Origin: Prevotella sp. CAG:1058
GTDB lineage: Bacteria; Bacteroidota; Bacteroidia; Bacteroidales; Bacteroidaceae
Direction: 5' to 3'
DNA: 28,422 nt
Assembly (NCBI GenBank): GCA_000433175.1
Contig: HF986641.1
Location: 1 to 28,422 of the forward strand
Of this stretch, positions 7,425-15,030 are shown piece by piece; positions within the stretch are counted from its first letter, which is position 1, and the number at the start of each line of letters is the position of its first letter. The translations under genes were made by a program, and so were the position numbers. Under the pieces are notes generated by a model, which saw only the letters and a list, made by a program, of their open reading frames with translations, searched no databases and was not told where the DNA came from.

Positions 7425-8588
7425 TTATTTCTTCAGTTCTATGCGGAAAGTCGTACCCTTTCCGGTCTCCGAACTCTTTACGAATATTCGTCCTTTGTGG
7501 TACTCTTCCACTATGCGTTTTGCCAACGAGAGGCCCAGGCCCCAGCCGCGCTTCTTGGTGGTGAAGCCCGGTTTGAACACGTTGCGCAGGTCTTTCTTCC
7601 TTATTCCCTTGCCGGTGTCCGACACTTCTATTATGGCTTTGTCGGCCGCCGACTCCATGTGCAGGGTTATGGTGCCGCTGCCTTCCATCGCGTCGACGGC
7701 GTTCTTGCACAGGTTTTCAATTACCCACTCGAACAGCGAGGCGTTAATCTTGATGATTATGTCCTCATCAGGGAAGTCCTTTATGAACTTCACCTTCGAC
7801 GATGTGCGGCGGTCCATGTACTCCATGACGTGCGCCATCACCTCGTTAAGGCTTGCCGGTACAGGTTCGGGCAGCGAGCCTATCTTGGAGAAGCGTTCGG
7901 CTATCAGTTCGAGACGCTTCACGTCCTTGTCCATTTCTGGTATCATGTCGTCGTCGGGGTAGTTCTCTTTCAGTATCTCCACCCACGCCATGAGGCTCGA
8001 TATCGGCGTGCCCAGTTGGTGTGCGGTCTCCTTTGACAGTCCCACCCACACCTTGTTCTGCTCGGCGCGCTTTGATGTCAGCAGGGCGAATATGGCCACC
8101 ACGACGAACAGCATCACCACCCCGAGCTGTATGTAAGGGTAGGCGGCCAGGCGCTTCAGCATGACCGAGTCGTCGTAACACACGTTGATGTAGCCGTCGC
8201 GGGTGTTGTCGCCAAGTACGATCCTTATGTATCGGCCCTCGTCAAATAGCCTTTCACTTATTTGTCCGGCCTGTTTCAGGCTGTCTTCATACGTTTCGCC
8301 GTTCAGTTTCACGTTGCGGAAGGTCTGTACGTTGCCGCCGGCGTCGGTCACTATTACCGGTATCGTGTTGTTCTCGTTAATCACCTTAAGCACAAGGTTA
8401 AGGTCGGTGTTCTCGTCGGCAAGGTTGAGCGCCCTCATGGCTTCAGCCCACACTTCCATCTTGTTGCGCTCCTCGTCGGCCAGCTCGTGCACCAGCGCGT
8501 TTGACACAACCAGCGAGGCCACGGCTATCACTACCGCGGCTATTACGAGGATTATCTTCACATGGCGTATTCTGTCAGTCCACTGCAT
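7425..8588 (-). CDS. Sensor histidine kinase (no adjacent response regulator)
   Basis: 387 residues. A transmembrane helix (about 10-32) is followed by a periplasmic sensor loop (about 33-148) and a second helix (about 150-170). The H box is KETAHQLGTP, with the phospho-acceptor at His190. The N box is in ENLCKNAVDAM, G1 is DTGKGI, and G2 is WGLGLSLAKRIV. This is a HisKA plus HATPase_c kinase. No receiver domain is fused and no response regulator gene lies nearby, so its partner must be elsewhere. It is divergent from the BlaI-type gene, and the 194-bp space between them contains several AACTA/TAGTT dyads. No convincing -7 box was found directly upstream. Confidence 0.9.
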   Translation of the reverse strand: MQWTDRIRHVKIILVIAAVVIAVASLVVSNALVHELADEERNKMEVWAEAMRALNLADENTDLNLVLKVINENNTIPVIVTDAGGNVQTFRNVKLNGETYEDSLKQAGQISERLFDEGRYIRIVLGDNTRDGYINVCYDDSVMLKRLAAYPYIQLGVVMLFVVVAIFALLTSKRAEQNKVWVGLSKETAHQLGTPISSLMAWVEILKENYPDDDMIPEMDKDVKRLELIAERFSKIGSLPEPVPASLNEVMAHVMEYMDRRTSSKVKFIKDFPDEDIIIKINASLFEWVIENLCKNAVDAMEGSGTITLHMESAADKAIIEVSDTGKGIRKKDLRNVFKPGFTTKKRGWGLGLSLAKRIVEEYHKGRIFVKSSETGKGTTFRIELKK

Positions 8589-8654
8589 ACGTATTTATAA
8601 CGCATTTACCGTGCTAATATTGTTGCTGTACATGCAGAATGACACCTAAACGTA

Positions 8655-8685
8655 TAACTTTAGTTAAATAACTACCTTCTTTAGT
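8655..8685. promoter_or_regulatory. Operator-like dyads, distal cluster
   Basis: Three overlapping inverted repeats: TAACTTTAGTTA (8655-8666), TAGTTAAATAACTA (8661-8674, perfect 6-2-6), and ACTA-N7-TAGT (8671-8685). The last has the same half-sites and spacing as the proximal dyad at 8714-8728, with centres 43 bp (about four turns) apart. They are candidate sites for the BlaI-type repressor encoded at 8783 and could also affect the divergent kinase gene. Confidence 0.5.
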
Positions 8686-8703
8686 TCGGTTTTCGGCAAA
8701 ACA

Positions 8704-8735
8704 TTTGGATGTTACTAAAACTTTTAGTTACTTTG
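8704..8735 (+). promoter_or_regulatory. blaI promoter with overlapping operator dyad
   Basis: TTTG (8704-8707), a 20-21-bp spacer, then TTACTTTG (8728-8735), a good TTTG/-7 pair with the start site expected near 8741. The dyad ACTAAAA-C-TTTTAGT (8714-8728) fills the spacer up to the -7 box, where a bound repressor would block RNA polymerase. This placement is typical of autoregulated BlaI/MecI genes. Confidence 0.65.
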
Positions 8736-8782
8736 CATAGTGCTACTTATGGAAATCTATTAACTCTAAAAAAATTGATAGT

Positions 8783-9151
8783 ATGAAAACATTAACCAAG
8801 CGTGAAGAAGAAATAATGGAGCATTATTGGGACAAGGGCGAGATGCACATACGCGAGCTGCAGGCTCTTTACGACGACCCCAAGCCGCACGTCAACACCC
8901 TTTCGACGCTCGTACACATCCTTGAAGACAAGGGTTTCCTTTCGCACAAGGCCATAACGCCCAAGAGCTACAAGTATTTTCCACGGCTGTCGCGCGACGA
9001 CTACCGCCGCGGTTCGCTGAAAAACGTGGTCGACAAGTTTTTCGGCAAGTCGTATCTCGGCGTCGTGTCGACACTAGTCAAGGACGAGAAGATATCGCTC
9101 GACGAGCTGCGCGAACTGATAAAGACGGTTGAGTCTGCCGACGGTAAGTGA
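8783..9151 (+). CDS. BlaI/MecI family transcriptional repressor
   Basis: 122 residues, the usual length for the family. The N-terminal winged helix is recognisable: LTKREEEIMEHYW, then HVNTLSTLVHILEDKGFLSHK as recognition helix and wing lead-in. It continues to YKYFPRLSRDDYRR, and a C-terminal dimerisation segment follows. Such repressors are cleaved or inactivated through a partner M56 peptidase; that partner is the next gene (9304). The inducing signal need not be a beta-lactam. The promoter and dyads upstream suggest autorepression. Confidence 0.9.
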   Translation: MKTLTKREEEIMEHYWDKGEMHIRELQALYDDPKPHVNTLSTLVHILEDKGFLSHKAITPKSYKYFPRLSRDDYRRGSLKNVVDKFFGKSYLGVVSTLVKDEKISLDELRELIKTVESADGK

Positions 9152-9303
9152 GCCGACGCACGTTGATGGCATGAGTTTGCGCTGCGTCCCGGCCGCTAGC
9201 CGGCGTGTGCGGCGTGGCAGGCAGACACCCTTTACCTCTTGTGCCGCGCGCATGTCTTGCGGCAATGAACTTGTTACCTTATAATAATATAACGTAAAAT
9301 CCT

Positions 9304-10914
9304 ATGGGACTGTTCTTCATTTATTCACTCAAAGTAGCGCTTTGCCTTACGGCGTTCTACCTTGTCTATAAGCTGCTGCTCAGCCGCGAGACCTTCTTCG
9401 GCTTCAACCGCGCCGTGCTGCTCGCCGTCATAGGCCTGTCGCTGTTGCTGCCTTTAGTTCACTTCAGCATGGAGTCGGCACCGGCCGGTGTAGCCGGTTT
9501 CGTCGTCGTGGAAGACATGATAGTGCATGCCGTCGCCGACGGGACTGAAAGTTTCGTACTTACGGCAGCCCAGGCGGCTTTCATCGTCTACGTCCTCGGC
9601 GTACTCTTTTTCGCCTGCCGCTGGGTGTGGTCGCTCGTCAGCCTGTACCGCCTGATGCGTGGCGGCAGGGTTGTCGACAGCTCCGGCGGCATACGCACCA
9701 TTGTCGTAGACGGCGACGTGTCTCCGTTCAGCTGGATGGGCAACATCGTGATAAGCGCGAAAGACTACGCCGGCGACCCTCGGTACATACTTACGCACGA
9801 GCGTGCCCACATATACGGACGCCATTCAGCCGACATAATGCTGTGCGACGCGCTGATAGTGTTCCAGTGGTTCAACCCCTCGGCGTGGCTGCTCAAGGCC
9901 GAACTGCAAAACCTGCACGAGTACGAGGCCGACAGCGCGGTACTATCATCGGGTGCCGACGCCGCCACGTACCAGCTCATGCTGATACGCAAGGCCGTGG
10001 GCGACAAACTATTCACTATGGCTAATAATCTAAACCAATGTTCACTTAAAAAACGAATTACCATGATGATGAAAAAGAAATCAAATCCGTGGCGGCGCGT
10101 TAGGACGCTCCTCGTTGCGCCGGTGGCCGCCGTGGCCGTGGTGGCTTTTGCCACGCCGAAGGCCGAGAGCCTGGGTAACGAAATAATGAACGAGAGCGAC
10201 GCTCTTGTAAGTGCCGTGATGCCTGCGGGCGGAACTCCGTCAGTGCAGGCTCCGCAAGTGGCGGCTGCGGCGGGCGCTAATGCCGCAACCGGTATCGCCG
10301 GGGAGGCACGGCAGGCTGCTGTGACAACTGGAAACAACAGCCTTGACGGCGGCGATGACGACAAGGTGTACAACACTGTTGAAGAAATGCCCGAGTTCCC
10401 CGGCGGCCAGAATGCCTTGATGAGGTGGCTCGCAGACAATCTGAAGTATCCAAAGGAAGCAGCCGAAGACGGCATACAGGGACGTGTTGTGGTGAAGTTC
10501 GTCATCGACAGGAACGGTAATGTCACAAACCCCACGGTCGCACGTAGCGTATGCGACGCCCTCGACGCAGAGGCTCTCCGCATCGTAAGGTCCATGCCGA
10601 AGTGGACTCCCGGCAAGCAGGATGGCAAGTGCGTAGCCGTTGAGTACTCGCTGCCCGTGGCGTTCCGTATTGACGGCGGCAAGAACGGCACCGGCATAGA
10701 CATACTCAATCGTTACGATTTGCCCAAGAATGGTCGGCTTCACATGTCGGGCAACATGCTTTATGTCGTCGACGGCAAGCAGGTGGACGACATAAAGAAC
10801 TATAATCTGGACGATATAGAGAGCATCGAGGTAAATAAGGACAAGGAGACGATAGCGAAATACGGCGATGCTGCCAAGAACGGCGTAATCTACGTAACCA
10901 CCAAGAAGAAATAA
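9304..10914 (+). CDS. M56 (BlaR1-like) peptidase fused to TonB-C and a plug-like domain
   Basis: 536 residues. There are hydrophobic helices at about 3-24, 36-52 and 80-108, then the zinc peptidase motif HERAH at His165-His169 with the downstream acidic ligand in LHEYEAD (Glu206 or Glu208). WFNPSAWLL between them is typical of M56. A fourth hydrophobic segment (about 262-282) is followed by an Ala/Gly-rich linker. A TonB C-terminal domain follows (about 354-457; MPEFPGGQNALMRW, MPKWTPG). The last ~60 residues resemble the end of a TonB-receptor plug (LYVVDGKQV, DDIESIEV, NGVIYVTTKK). It lies 152 bp after the repressor gene. Inferred role: an inner-membrane sensor-protease that controls the repressor in response to an envelope signal. 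Confidence 0.85.
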   Translation: MGLFFIYSLKVALCLTAFYLVYKLLLSRETFFGFNRAVLLAVIGLSLLLPLVHFSMESAPAGVAGFVVVEDMIVHAVADGTESFVLTAAQAAFIVYVLGVLFFACRWVWSLVSLYRLMRGGRVVDSSGGIRTIVVDGDVSPFSWMGNIVISAKDYAGDPRYILTHERAHIYGRHSADIMLCDALIVFQWFNPSAWLLKAELQNLHEYEADSAVLSSGADAATYQLMLIRKAVGDKLFTMANNLNQCSLKKRITMMMKKKSNPWRRVRTLLVAPVAAVAVVAFATPKAESLGNEIMNESDALVSAVMPAGGTPSVQAPQVAAAAGANAATGIAGEARQAAVTTGNNSLDGGDDDKVYNTVEEMPEFPGGQNALMRWLADNLKYPKEAAEDGIQGRVVVKFVIDRNGNVTNPTVARSVCDALDAEALRIVRSMPKWTPGKQDGKCVAVEYSLPVAFRIDGGKNGTGIDILNRYDLPKNGRLHMSGNMLYVVDGKQVDDIKNYNLDDIESIEVNKDKETIAKYGDAAKNGVIYVTTKKK

Positions 10915-10942
10915 CTGCAGGCCGGTCCCTGTGCGGTGTGTG

Positions 10943-10970
10943 GTGGCGCGGCAATGGTCTGCCGCGCCAC
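10943..10970 (+). terminator. Intrinsic terminator of the blaI-M56 operon
   Basis: A perfect 11-bp GC-rich stem, GTGGCGCGGCA (10943-10953) with TGCCGCGCCAC (10960-10970) and loop ATGGTC, is followed by TTTCCGTTT. It starts 28 bp after the stop codon at 10914. Confidence 0.8.
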
Positions 10971-11075
10971 TTTCCGTTTACGGCAGTGCTTTCAGCAGCC
11001 CCTTGCCGCCCGCTCCGGCACACCTCAGCTCCCTGCCTTTTATCGTGCTTGTAACGTCTTGATGCTCAATATGTT

Positions 11076-11163
11076 GCAAAAGGCCGACTTTCGCGGCCTG
11101 AAAGATAACCTTTTGCAGCGTAAAAGGTAACCTTTTGGAAGGTAAAAGGTGGCATTTTAGTAT
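11076..11163. repeat. Four-unit 22-bp dyad array, copy B
   Basis: Units of 22 bp begin at 11076, 11098, 11120 and 11142. The central heptamers are GGCCGAC, GATAACC, GGTAACC and GGTGGCA. Unit 3 has the perfect core AAAAGGTAACCTTTT; the units are individually palindromic rather than clearly paired with each other. Confidence 0.8.
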
Positions 11164-11357
11164 GCTTGTGGAAAATATCGTCAGGCTTTAGGCAATGCCC
11201 CGTCTGTCGTATCTGAAATATGAGTGAATAAAAAGGGGCATCAATACATGTTTGCAATTTGGGACTTACACCTCGTTTACATAATGGATTTTAAGCAGTA
11301 AATGGCAATTAACAAATGTTTTTGCGTTTTCTTTATGCTTGTATGAAAAATAATTTG

Positions 11358-11365
11358 TAACTTTG
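11358..11365 (+). promoter_or_regulatory. -7 box of the DUF177-rpmF-fabH operon
   Basis: TAACTTTG is an exact TAnnTTTG match, with the start site expected near 11371. This leaves a leader of about 85 nt before the ATG at 11455. A clear -33 TTTG at 19-21 bp is missing. Confidence 0.6.
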
Positions 11366-11454
11366 CAGCCCAAAGAATTGTGCCGCCCGTAGCCGATGCG
11401 TGCAGCTTCTGTGAAGGGCAAGGACACTCTTTTCTGTGTTACATAATTTTAGCA

Positions 11455-11988
11455 ATGTACAGTTTAGAGCCCTTAAAGATTGATTTGAACGGTCTGAAGG
11501 AAGGCGAGACTACTTTTGAATACGACCTTGACGACGCTTATTTCGAGGCGGTTGACGCTCCCGAAGTGAGACGTGGCAACGTGCATGTTGACCTGGTGGT
11601 CAACCGTACGGGTGGCGTTTACAGTCTTGACTTTCATACCGAAGGCACGGTTCATGTGCCGTGCGACCTCTGCCTCGAGGACATGGAGCAGGAGGTCTGC
11701 GCCGACAACAGTCTGACGGCACGCCTTGGAGAGGAATATTCTGAAGACGACGACCTGGTGACGGTCGACAAGGACGAAGCCTTGCTCGACGTGTCATGGT
11801 TCGTTTACGAGTTTATAGCCCTGAGCATCCCCATTAAGCATGTGCATGCACCTGGAAAATGCAATCCTGCGATGATTAAGGTTCTTGAAGAACACTCAGC
11901 TGCCCGAAGCAGTGATGGCGGTGGCGAAGGCGCCGTGGACTCGCGTTGGAGTGAATTGGAAAAATTAAAAACAATAATTAAAGATTAA
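11455..11988 (+). CDS. DUF177 (YceD-like) protein
   Basis: 177 residues. The family is recognised by the VPCDLCLEDMEQEV segment (paired cysteines, about residues 75-80), the acidic region after it, and an ending rich in charged residues. DUF177/YceD proteins are encoded next to rpmF in many bacteria and are linked to 23S rRNA and ribosome maturation. Six bases separate the stop codon from rpmF, so the three genes form an operon. A GTG at 11380 is in frame but lies within about 10 bases of the expected transcription start, so the ATG at 11455 is preferred. Confidence 0.85.
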   Translation: MYSLEPLKIDLNGLKEGETTFEYDLDDAYFEAVDAPEVRRGNVHVDLVVNRTGGVYSLDFHTEGTVHVPCDLCLEDMEQEVCADNSLTARLGEEYSEDDDLVTVDKDEALLDVSWFVYEFIALSIPIKHVHAPGKCNPAMIKVLEEHSAARSSDGGGEGAVDSRWSELEKLKTIIKD

Positions 11989-11994
11989 AAGAAA

Positions 11995-12180
11995 ATGGCA
12001 CATCCTAAAAGAAGACAGTCAAAGACTCGTACCCGTAAAAGAAGAACTCATGATAATGCAGTAGCTCCCACACTGGCAGTATGCCCCAACTGTGGCGCTT
12101 ATCACGTTTACCACACAGTTTGCCCGACATGCGGCTACTATCGTGGAAAGATTGCTATCGTCAAGGAAACGGTTGAATAA
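11995..12180 (+). CDS. rpmF: Large ribosomal subunit protein bL32
   Basis: 61 residues starting [20 protein letters not shown], the typical basic N-terminus of bL32. The zinc-binding type is present: CPNC at Cys30/Cys33 and CPTC at Cys43/Cys46. Its stop codon shares one base with the fabH start (TAATG). Confidence 0.97.
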   Translation: MAHPKRRQSKTRTRKRRTHDNAVAPTLAVCPNCGAYHVYHTVCPTCGYYRGKIAIVKETVE

Positions 12181-13199
12181 TGGAGAAAATTAACGCAATA
12201 ATAACCGGCATCGGAGGTTACGTTCCCGACTATGTGCTCAACAACGAAGAGCTGTCGAGAATGGTCGACACCAACGATGAATGGATTATGACGCGTGTCG
12301 GCATAAGGGAACGCCGCATTCTCACCGAGGAAGGTCTCGGTACTTCTTACATGGCGCGCAAGGCTGCCAAGCAACTGCTTAAGAAGACCGGAGCCGACCC
12401 GGATACGATTGACGCTGTAATAGTGTCAACTTCTACGGCCGATTATCCTTTCCCTTCCACGGCTTCTATCGTGATAGGGAAACTCGGACTTAAGAACGCT
12501 TTCGCCTTCGACTTCTGGGCTGCATGCTGCGGCTTCCTCTATTCGATGGACGTGGCCGCTTCGATGATCCAGTCGGGCCGCTACAAGAGAATCATAGTCA
12601 TCGGTGCCGACAAGATGTCGTCCATAGTCGACTATACTGACCGCAGCACATGTGCGCTCTTCGGCGACGGTGCCGCAGCAGTGTTGATGGAAGGTACTTC
12701 GGAGGAAGGTATCGGCGTTAAGGACTCTTTCTTCCGTGCCGACGGCAAGGGCTTGCCCTTCCTGCACACCAAGGCAGGCGGTTCGGTATGTCCTCCTTCA
12801 CACTTCAGCGTAGACCACCGTCTGCATTACCTCTATCAGGAGGGCCGCACGGTGTTCCGTTATGCAGTGACGAGCATGAGCGACGACTGCGCCCTCATAG
12901 CCGAGCGCAACGGACTGAACAAGGACAACATACGCTTCATTGTGCCCCATCAGGCCAACATACGTATAATCGAGGCCGTTGCAAAGCGTCTTGACGTGTC
13001 GATGGACCAGGTGATGGTCAACATCGAGCACTTCGGCAACACCAGCGCGGCTACCATCCCGCTCGCCCTTTGGGAGAATGAGCACCTTTTGAAGAAAGGC
13101 GACAACCTCATTCTTACGGCGTTCGGAGCAGGCTTCGTTCACGGAGCAGCCTATTATACTTGGGCTTACGACGGTGCTGACGCACCCGCTGCCAAGTAA
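12180..13199 (+). CDS. fabH: 3-oxoacyl-ACP synthase III (FabH)
   Basis: 339 residues. FabH condenses an acyl-CoA with malonyl-ACP to start fatty acid synthesis. The catalytic triad is visible: Cys116 in AACCGF, His257 in VPHQANIRI, and Asn287 in [11 protein letters not shown]. The glycine-rich [12 protein letters not shown] segment is also typical. The start overlaps rpmF by one base, implying translational coupling. The operon ends here with a strong terminator; plsX, which lies between rpmF and fabH in enterobacteria, is absent. Confidence 0.97.
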   Translation: MEKINAIITGIGGYVPDYVLNNEELSRMVDTNDEWIMTRVGIRERRILTEEGLGTSYMARKAAKQLLKKTGADPDTIDAVIVSTSTADYPFPSTASIVIGKLGLKNAFAFDFWAACCGFLYSMDVAASMIQSGRYKRIIVIGADKMSSIVDYTDRSTCALFGDGAAAVLMEGTSEEGIGVKDSFFRADGKGLPFLHTKAGGSVCPPSHFSVDHRLHYLYQEGRTVFRYAVTSMSDDCALIAERNGLNKDNIRFIVPHQANIRIIEAVAKRLDVSMDQVMVNIEHFGNTSAATIPLALWENEHLLKKGDNLILTAFGAGFVHGAAYYTWAYDGADAPAAK

Positions 13200-13221
13200 G
13201 CGAACGGTAAAAGATATTTAA

Positions 13222-13254
13222 GACAGCCACATCCGCATGGAGGATGTGGCTGTC
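13222..13254 (+). terminator. Intrinsic terminator of the fabH operon
   Basis: GACAGCCACATCC (13222-13234) pairs perfectly with GGATGTGGCTGTC (13242-13254) across a 7-base loop and is followed by TTTGTTTTTG. Confidence 0.9.
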
Positions 13255-13336
13255 TTTGTTTTTGCAAGTACAACGGTGCTTTACGTACGGAAATGTAGTT
13301 GTTAGTGGTATAAATTTCCGTTTTACTCGTTTTTAT

Positions 13337-13367
13337 TTTGCGTTAATCACTTTAAACGCTATCTTTA
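13337..13367 (+). promoter_or_regulatory. Promoter of the SIMPL-domain gene
   Basis: TTTG (13337-13340), a 19-bp spacer, then TATCTTTA (13360-13367), one mismatch from TAnnTTTG. The start site is expected near 13374, about 20 nt before the ATG at 13395. Confidence 0.6.
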
Positions 13368-13394
13368 CCCCGGTTAAACCAAAAAACGGACATT

Positions 13395-14093
13395 ATGAAC
13401 AGAATCAAGGAAGCGGCGGTAATCGCCATCGGTATCATTGTTTTGGGACTGTGTGTGAAGTCTGGGCTTGACGGCTTTTCCGACAGGAGCCGCAAGGTTA
13501 CGGTGAAGGGGTTGTCGGAACGCGAGGTCGAGGCTGACAAGGTTACGTGGCCGATACTTACAAAGGAGCTTGGCAACGACCTGCCTTCGCTCTACAAAAG
13601 CATAAACGCCACTACGGCCAAGGTCAAGGCGTTTTTGAAACAGAACGGCGTTAAGGATTCGGAAATCAGTGTGAACGCCCCTGTGGTGATCGACTTGAAT
13701 GCCGACCAGTACAACACGGTTAAGCGTAATTACAGGTATAACATTACTTCCACCGTTACAGTGACGTCGCGCAACGTCAAGCTGGTGCGCTCAATCATCG
13801 CGCGGCAGGGTGAACTGTTGAAGCAGGGCGTGGCCGTTGTTGACGGCGGCTACGGCAACGGTGTGGTGTATGAGTACGTGTCGTTCCAGCAGATGAAGCC
13901 GAAGATGATGCAGGAGGCCATCAAGAACGCCGAACAGACGGCAAAGCAGTTTGCCGAGAACAGCGACAGCAAGCTCGGGAAAATCCTTGACGCGGGGCAG
14001 GGGCAGTTCACCATAACCGACCGTGACGGCAACACGCCATACATCAAGAAGCTGCGCGTGGTGTCTACGGTGACTTACTCGCTGAAGGACTGA
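13395..14093 (+). CDS. SIMPL (DUF541) domain protein
   Basis: 232 residues with an N-terminal membrane anchor or uncleaved signal (about 6-24), followed by one SIMPL/DUF541 domain. Recognised segments: KVTVKGLSEREVEADKVTW at the start, the alternating beta pattern INATTAKVKAFLKQNGVKDSEISV, then the AIKNAEQTAKQFAENSDSKLGKI helix and closing strands. The domain forms oligomeric periplasmic assemblies in studied cases; the cellular role is generally unclear. The gene stands alone with its own promoter. Confidence 0.85.
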   Translation: MNRIKEAAVIAIGIIVLGLCVKSGLDGFSDRSRKVTVKGLSEREVEADKVTWPILTKELGNDLPSLYKSINATTAKVKAFLKQNGVKDSEISVNAPVVIDLNADQYNTVKRNYRYNITSTVTVTSRNVKLVRSIIARQGELLKQGVAVVDGGYGNGVVYEYVSFQQMKPKMMQEAIKNAEQTAKQFAENSDSKLGKILDAGQGQFTITDRDGNTPYIKKLRVVSTVTYSLKD

Positions 14094-14099
14094 CGGCTT

Positions 14100-14115
14100 A
14101 CGGGCTTCCGCCCGT
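14100..14115 (+). terminator. Small GC hairpin after the SIMPL gene
   Basis: ACGGGC-TTCC-GCCCGT is a 6-bp stem with a stable TTCC loop, 7 bp after the stop codon at 14093. No T run follows directly, so it may only protect the 3' end. Confidence 0.45.
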
Positions 14116-14123
14116 GAAAGTAA

Positions 14124-14230
14124 AGAAGCTGTTTTGATTTTTTCAATAGTCGGTTTGAGTTGTATGTGTGCCGGAAATCCATTCTGTACGGCAGGAAAAA
14201 ATCAACTTTGATAAAGTCAAAACAGTTTCT
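14124..14230. other. 107-bp structured inverted-repeat element
   Basis: The outer arms AGAAGCTGTTTTGA (14124-14137) and TCAAAACAGTTTCT (14217-14230) pair over 14 bp with one G-U. The inner arms TTGATTTTTTC (14134-14144) and GAAAAAATCAA (14195-14205) pair over 11 bp; they share TTGA with the outer arm, so the two pairings compete at the junction. CTTTGATAAAG (14206-14216) and TGCCG/CGGCA inside can form further small stems. The element lies between two converging genes. It could be a miniature transposable element or a structured RNA 3' end. Confidence 0.6.
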
Positions 14231-14273
14231 AAAAGGTCACGGAACCGTGCGTTTTACGGTTTCGTGACCTTTT
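14231..14273. terminator. Bidirectional terminator overlapping the lipoprotein gene end
   Basis: Arm 14231-14248 pairs with arm 14256-14273 over 18 bp with one wobble, across the loop GCGTTTT. A run of A's precedes and a run of T's follows, so it can act in both directions. The right arm is the end of the minus-strand coding sequence, and the stop codon (14256-14254) lies at the loop. Confidence 0.8.
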
Positions 14274-14721
14274 TCAGGCTTGTATTATAGCCTGTGTCTA
14301 TTATCATCACGTTGCCGTCGGTACCGTAAAATGAGAACAACCGGTCTGCGGTGTTTGCCGTGTCGTCAATGGCAATGTACGGGTTGAGCTGCATGTCTAC
14401 GTCAAGGCTCCATTCTCCGACCGTTTTCTCTTCGCGCAGTGTCACCATGCCGTCCTCGTTGCCCTCTTCTCCGGCTATTATTCCGGCTGGCCTTTTCATC
14501 GTCAGTATATACGTTCCCTGCATGTCTTCGTCAAGTTTCATGTATTCATATACGGTTACGTCGCCGTTCTGTAGCGTGTCGTTTTCCCATTCTCCGATTA
14601 GTTTTTCACCGTACATTTCGTATAGTTGCTGTATGGCTTGAAACCGCGGGGCTGGTTCGGGGTCGTCGTTGCAGGCGCATAGGGCCATAATCGCAATGAC
14701 TGATAACAATGTATTTTTCAT
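14254..14721 (-). CDS. Small lipoprotein, lipocalin-like
   Basis: 155 residues. A lipoprotein signal is present (MKNTLLSVIAIMALCACNDD): the lipobox ends at Cys15 or Cys17, followed by acidic residues. Asp after the Cys would favour retention or a Bacteroidetes surface-export signal. The mature part (LIGEWENDTLQNGDVTVYEYMKL, TVGEWSLD) resembles small lipocalin-like beta-barrel domains, but I cannot assign a family with certainty. The last codons lie within a terminator hairpin. 22-bp array copy C lies 88 bp upstream of its start. Confidence 0.7.
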   Translation of the reverse strand: MKNTLLSVIAIMALCACNDDPEPAPRFQAIQQLYEMYGEKLIGEWENDTLQNGDVTVYEYMKLDEDMQGTYILTMKRPAGIIAGEEGNEDGMVTLREEKTVGEWSLDVDMQLNPYIAIDDTANTADRLFSFYGTDGNVMIIDTGYNTSLKKVTKP

Positions 14722-14808
14722 GTCTTGGTGTTTTTTATGTAATCAGGTGTCAAACACATGGTTGACGTTTTGAAGTCAGTCATACTGTTTTCTGTTTCCG
14801 CCGCTTTT

Positions 14809-14896
14809 CCAAAAGGTGGCCTTTTGCCTTGCCGTTAGCCGTCTTTTGCCGTATAAAAGACGGCTTTTTATGTTGTAAAAGGCCACCTTTTGCATG
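14809..14896. repeat. Four-unit 22-bp dyad array, copy C
   Basis: Units of 22 bp begin at 14809, 14831, 14853 and 14875. The central heptamers are GGTGGCC, AGCCGTC, GACGGCT and GGCCACC. Unit 4 is the exact reverse complement of unit 1 at the centre, and unit 3 of unit 2, so the four units nest into one long hairpin. Confidence 0.85.
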
Positions 14897-15030
14897 GCGG
14901 CTGGCGGTTGGCTCGCATGTGTTACGTAACATTCTGGTTTTCATCAGGTTATGCCGTAATGGCAAAACGGCGTGTCGTGAAAGCCGTACAGCGATGGTAT
15001 GACGGGGAAACCATGCCTGCATATATTGTC

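Larger units (their letters stand above)
10915..11454. other. Intergenic region between the M56 gene and the DUF177 operon
   Basis: 540 bp without a supported gene. It contains the M56 gene terminator (10943-10970), 22-bp array copy B (11076-11163), and the DUF177 operon promoter (11358-11365) with an 85-nt leader. Bases 11164-11340 show nothing further beyond a widely spaced ATGCCCC/GGGGCAT pair. Confidence 0.7.

Noticed and set aside
7389..8036. Long open frame antisense to the histidine kinase gene
   Set aside because: It is the shadow of a GC-rich coding sequence; the kinase motifs are on the other strand.
9152..9303. Terminator or promoter between the blaI and M56 genes
   Set aside because: Only a weak CCGGC/GCCGG dyad without T run and no TAnnTTTG box are present, so the two genes are treated as one operon.
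9765..10709. 314-codon open frame antisense to the M56 gene
   Set aside because: The protein is Ser/Thr/Ala-rich without domains, as expected of a reverse-strand shadow; the sense frame has clear domains.
11380..11454. GTG start extending the DUF177 protein by 25 residues
   Set aside because: It lies within about 10 bases of the expected transcription start, and the added residues are not typical of the family.
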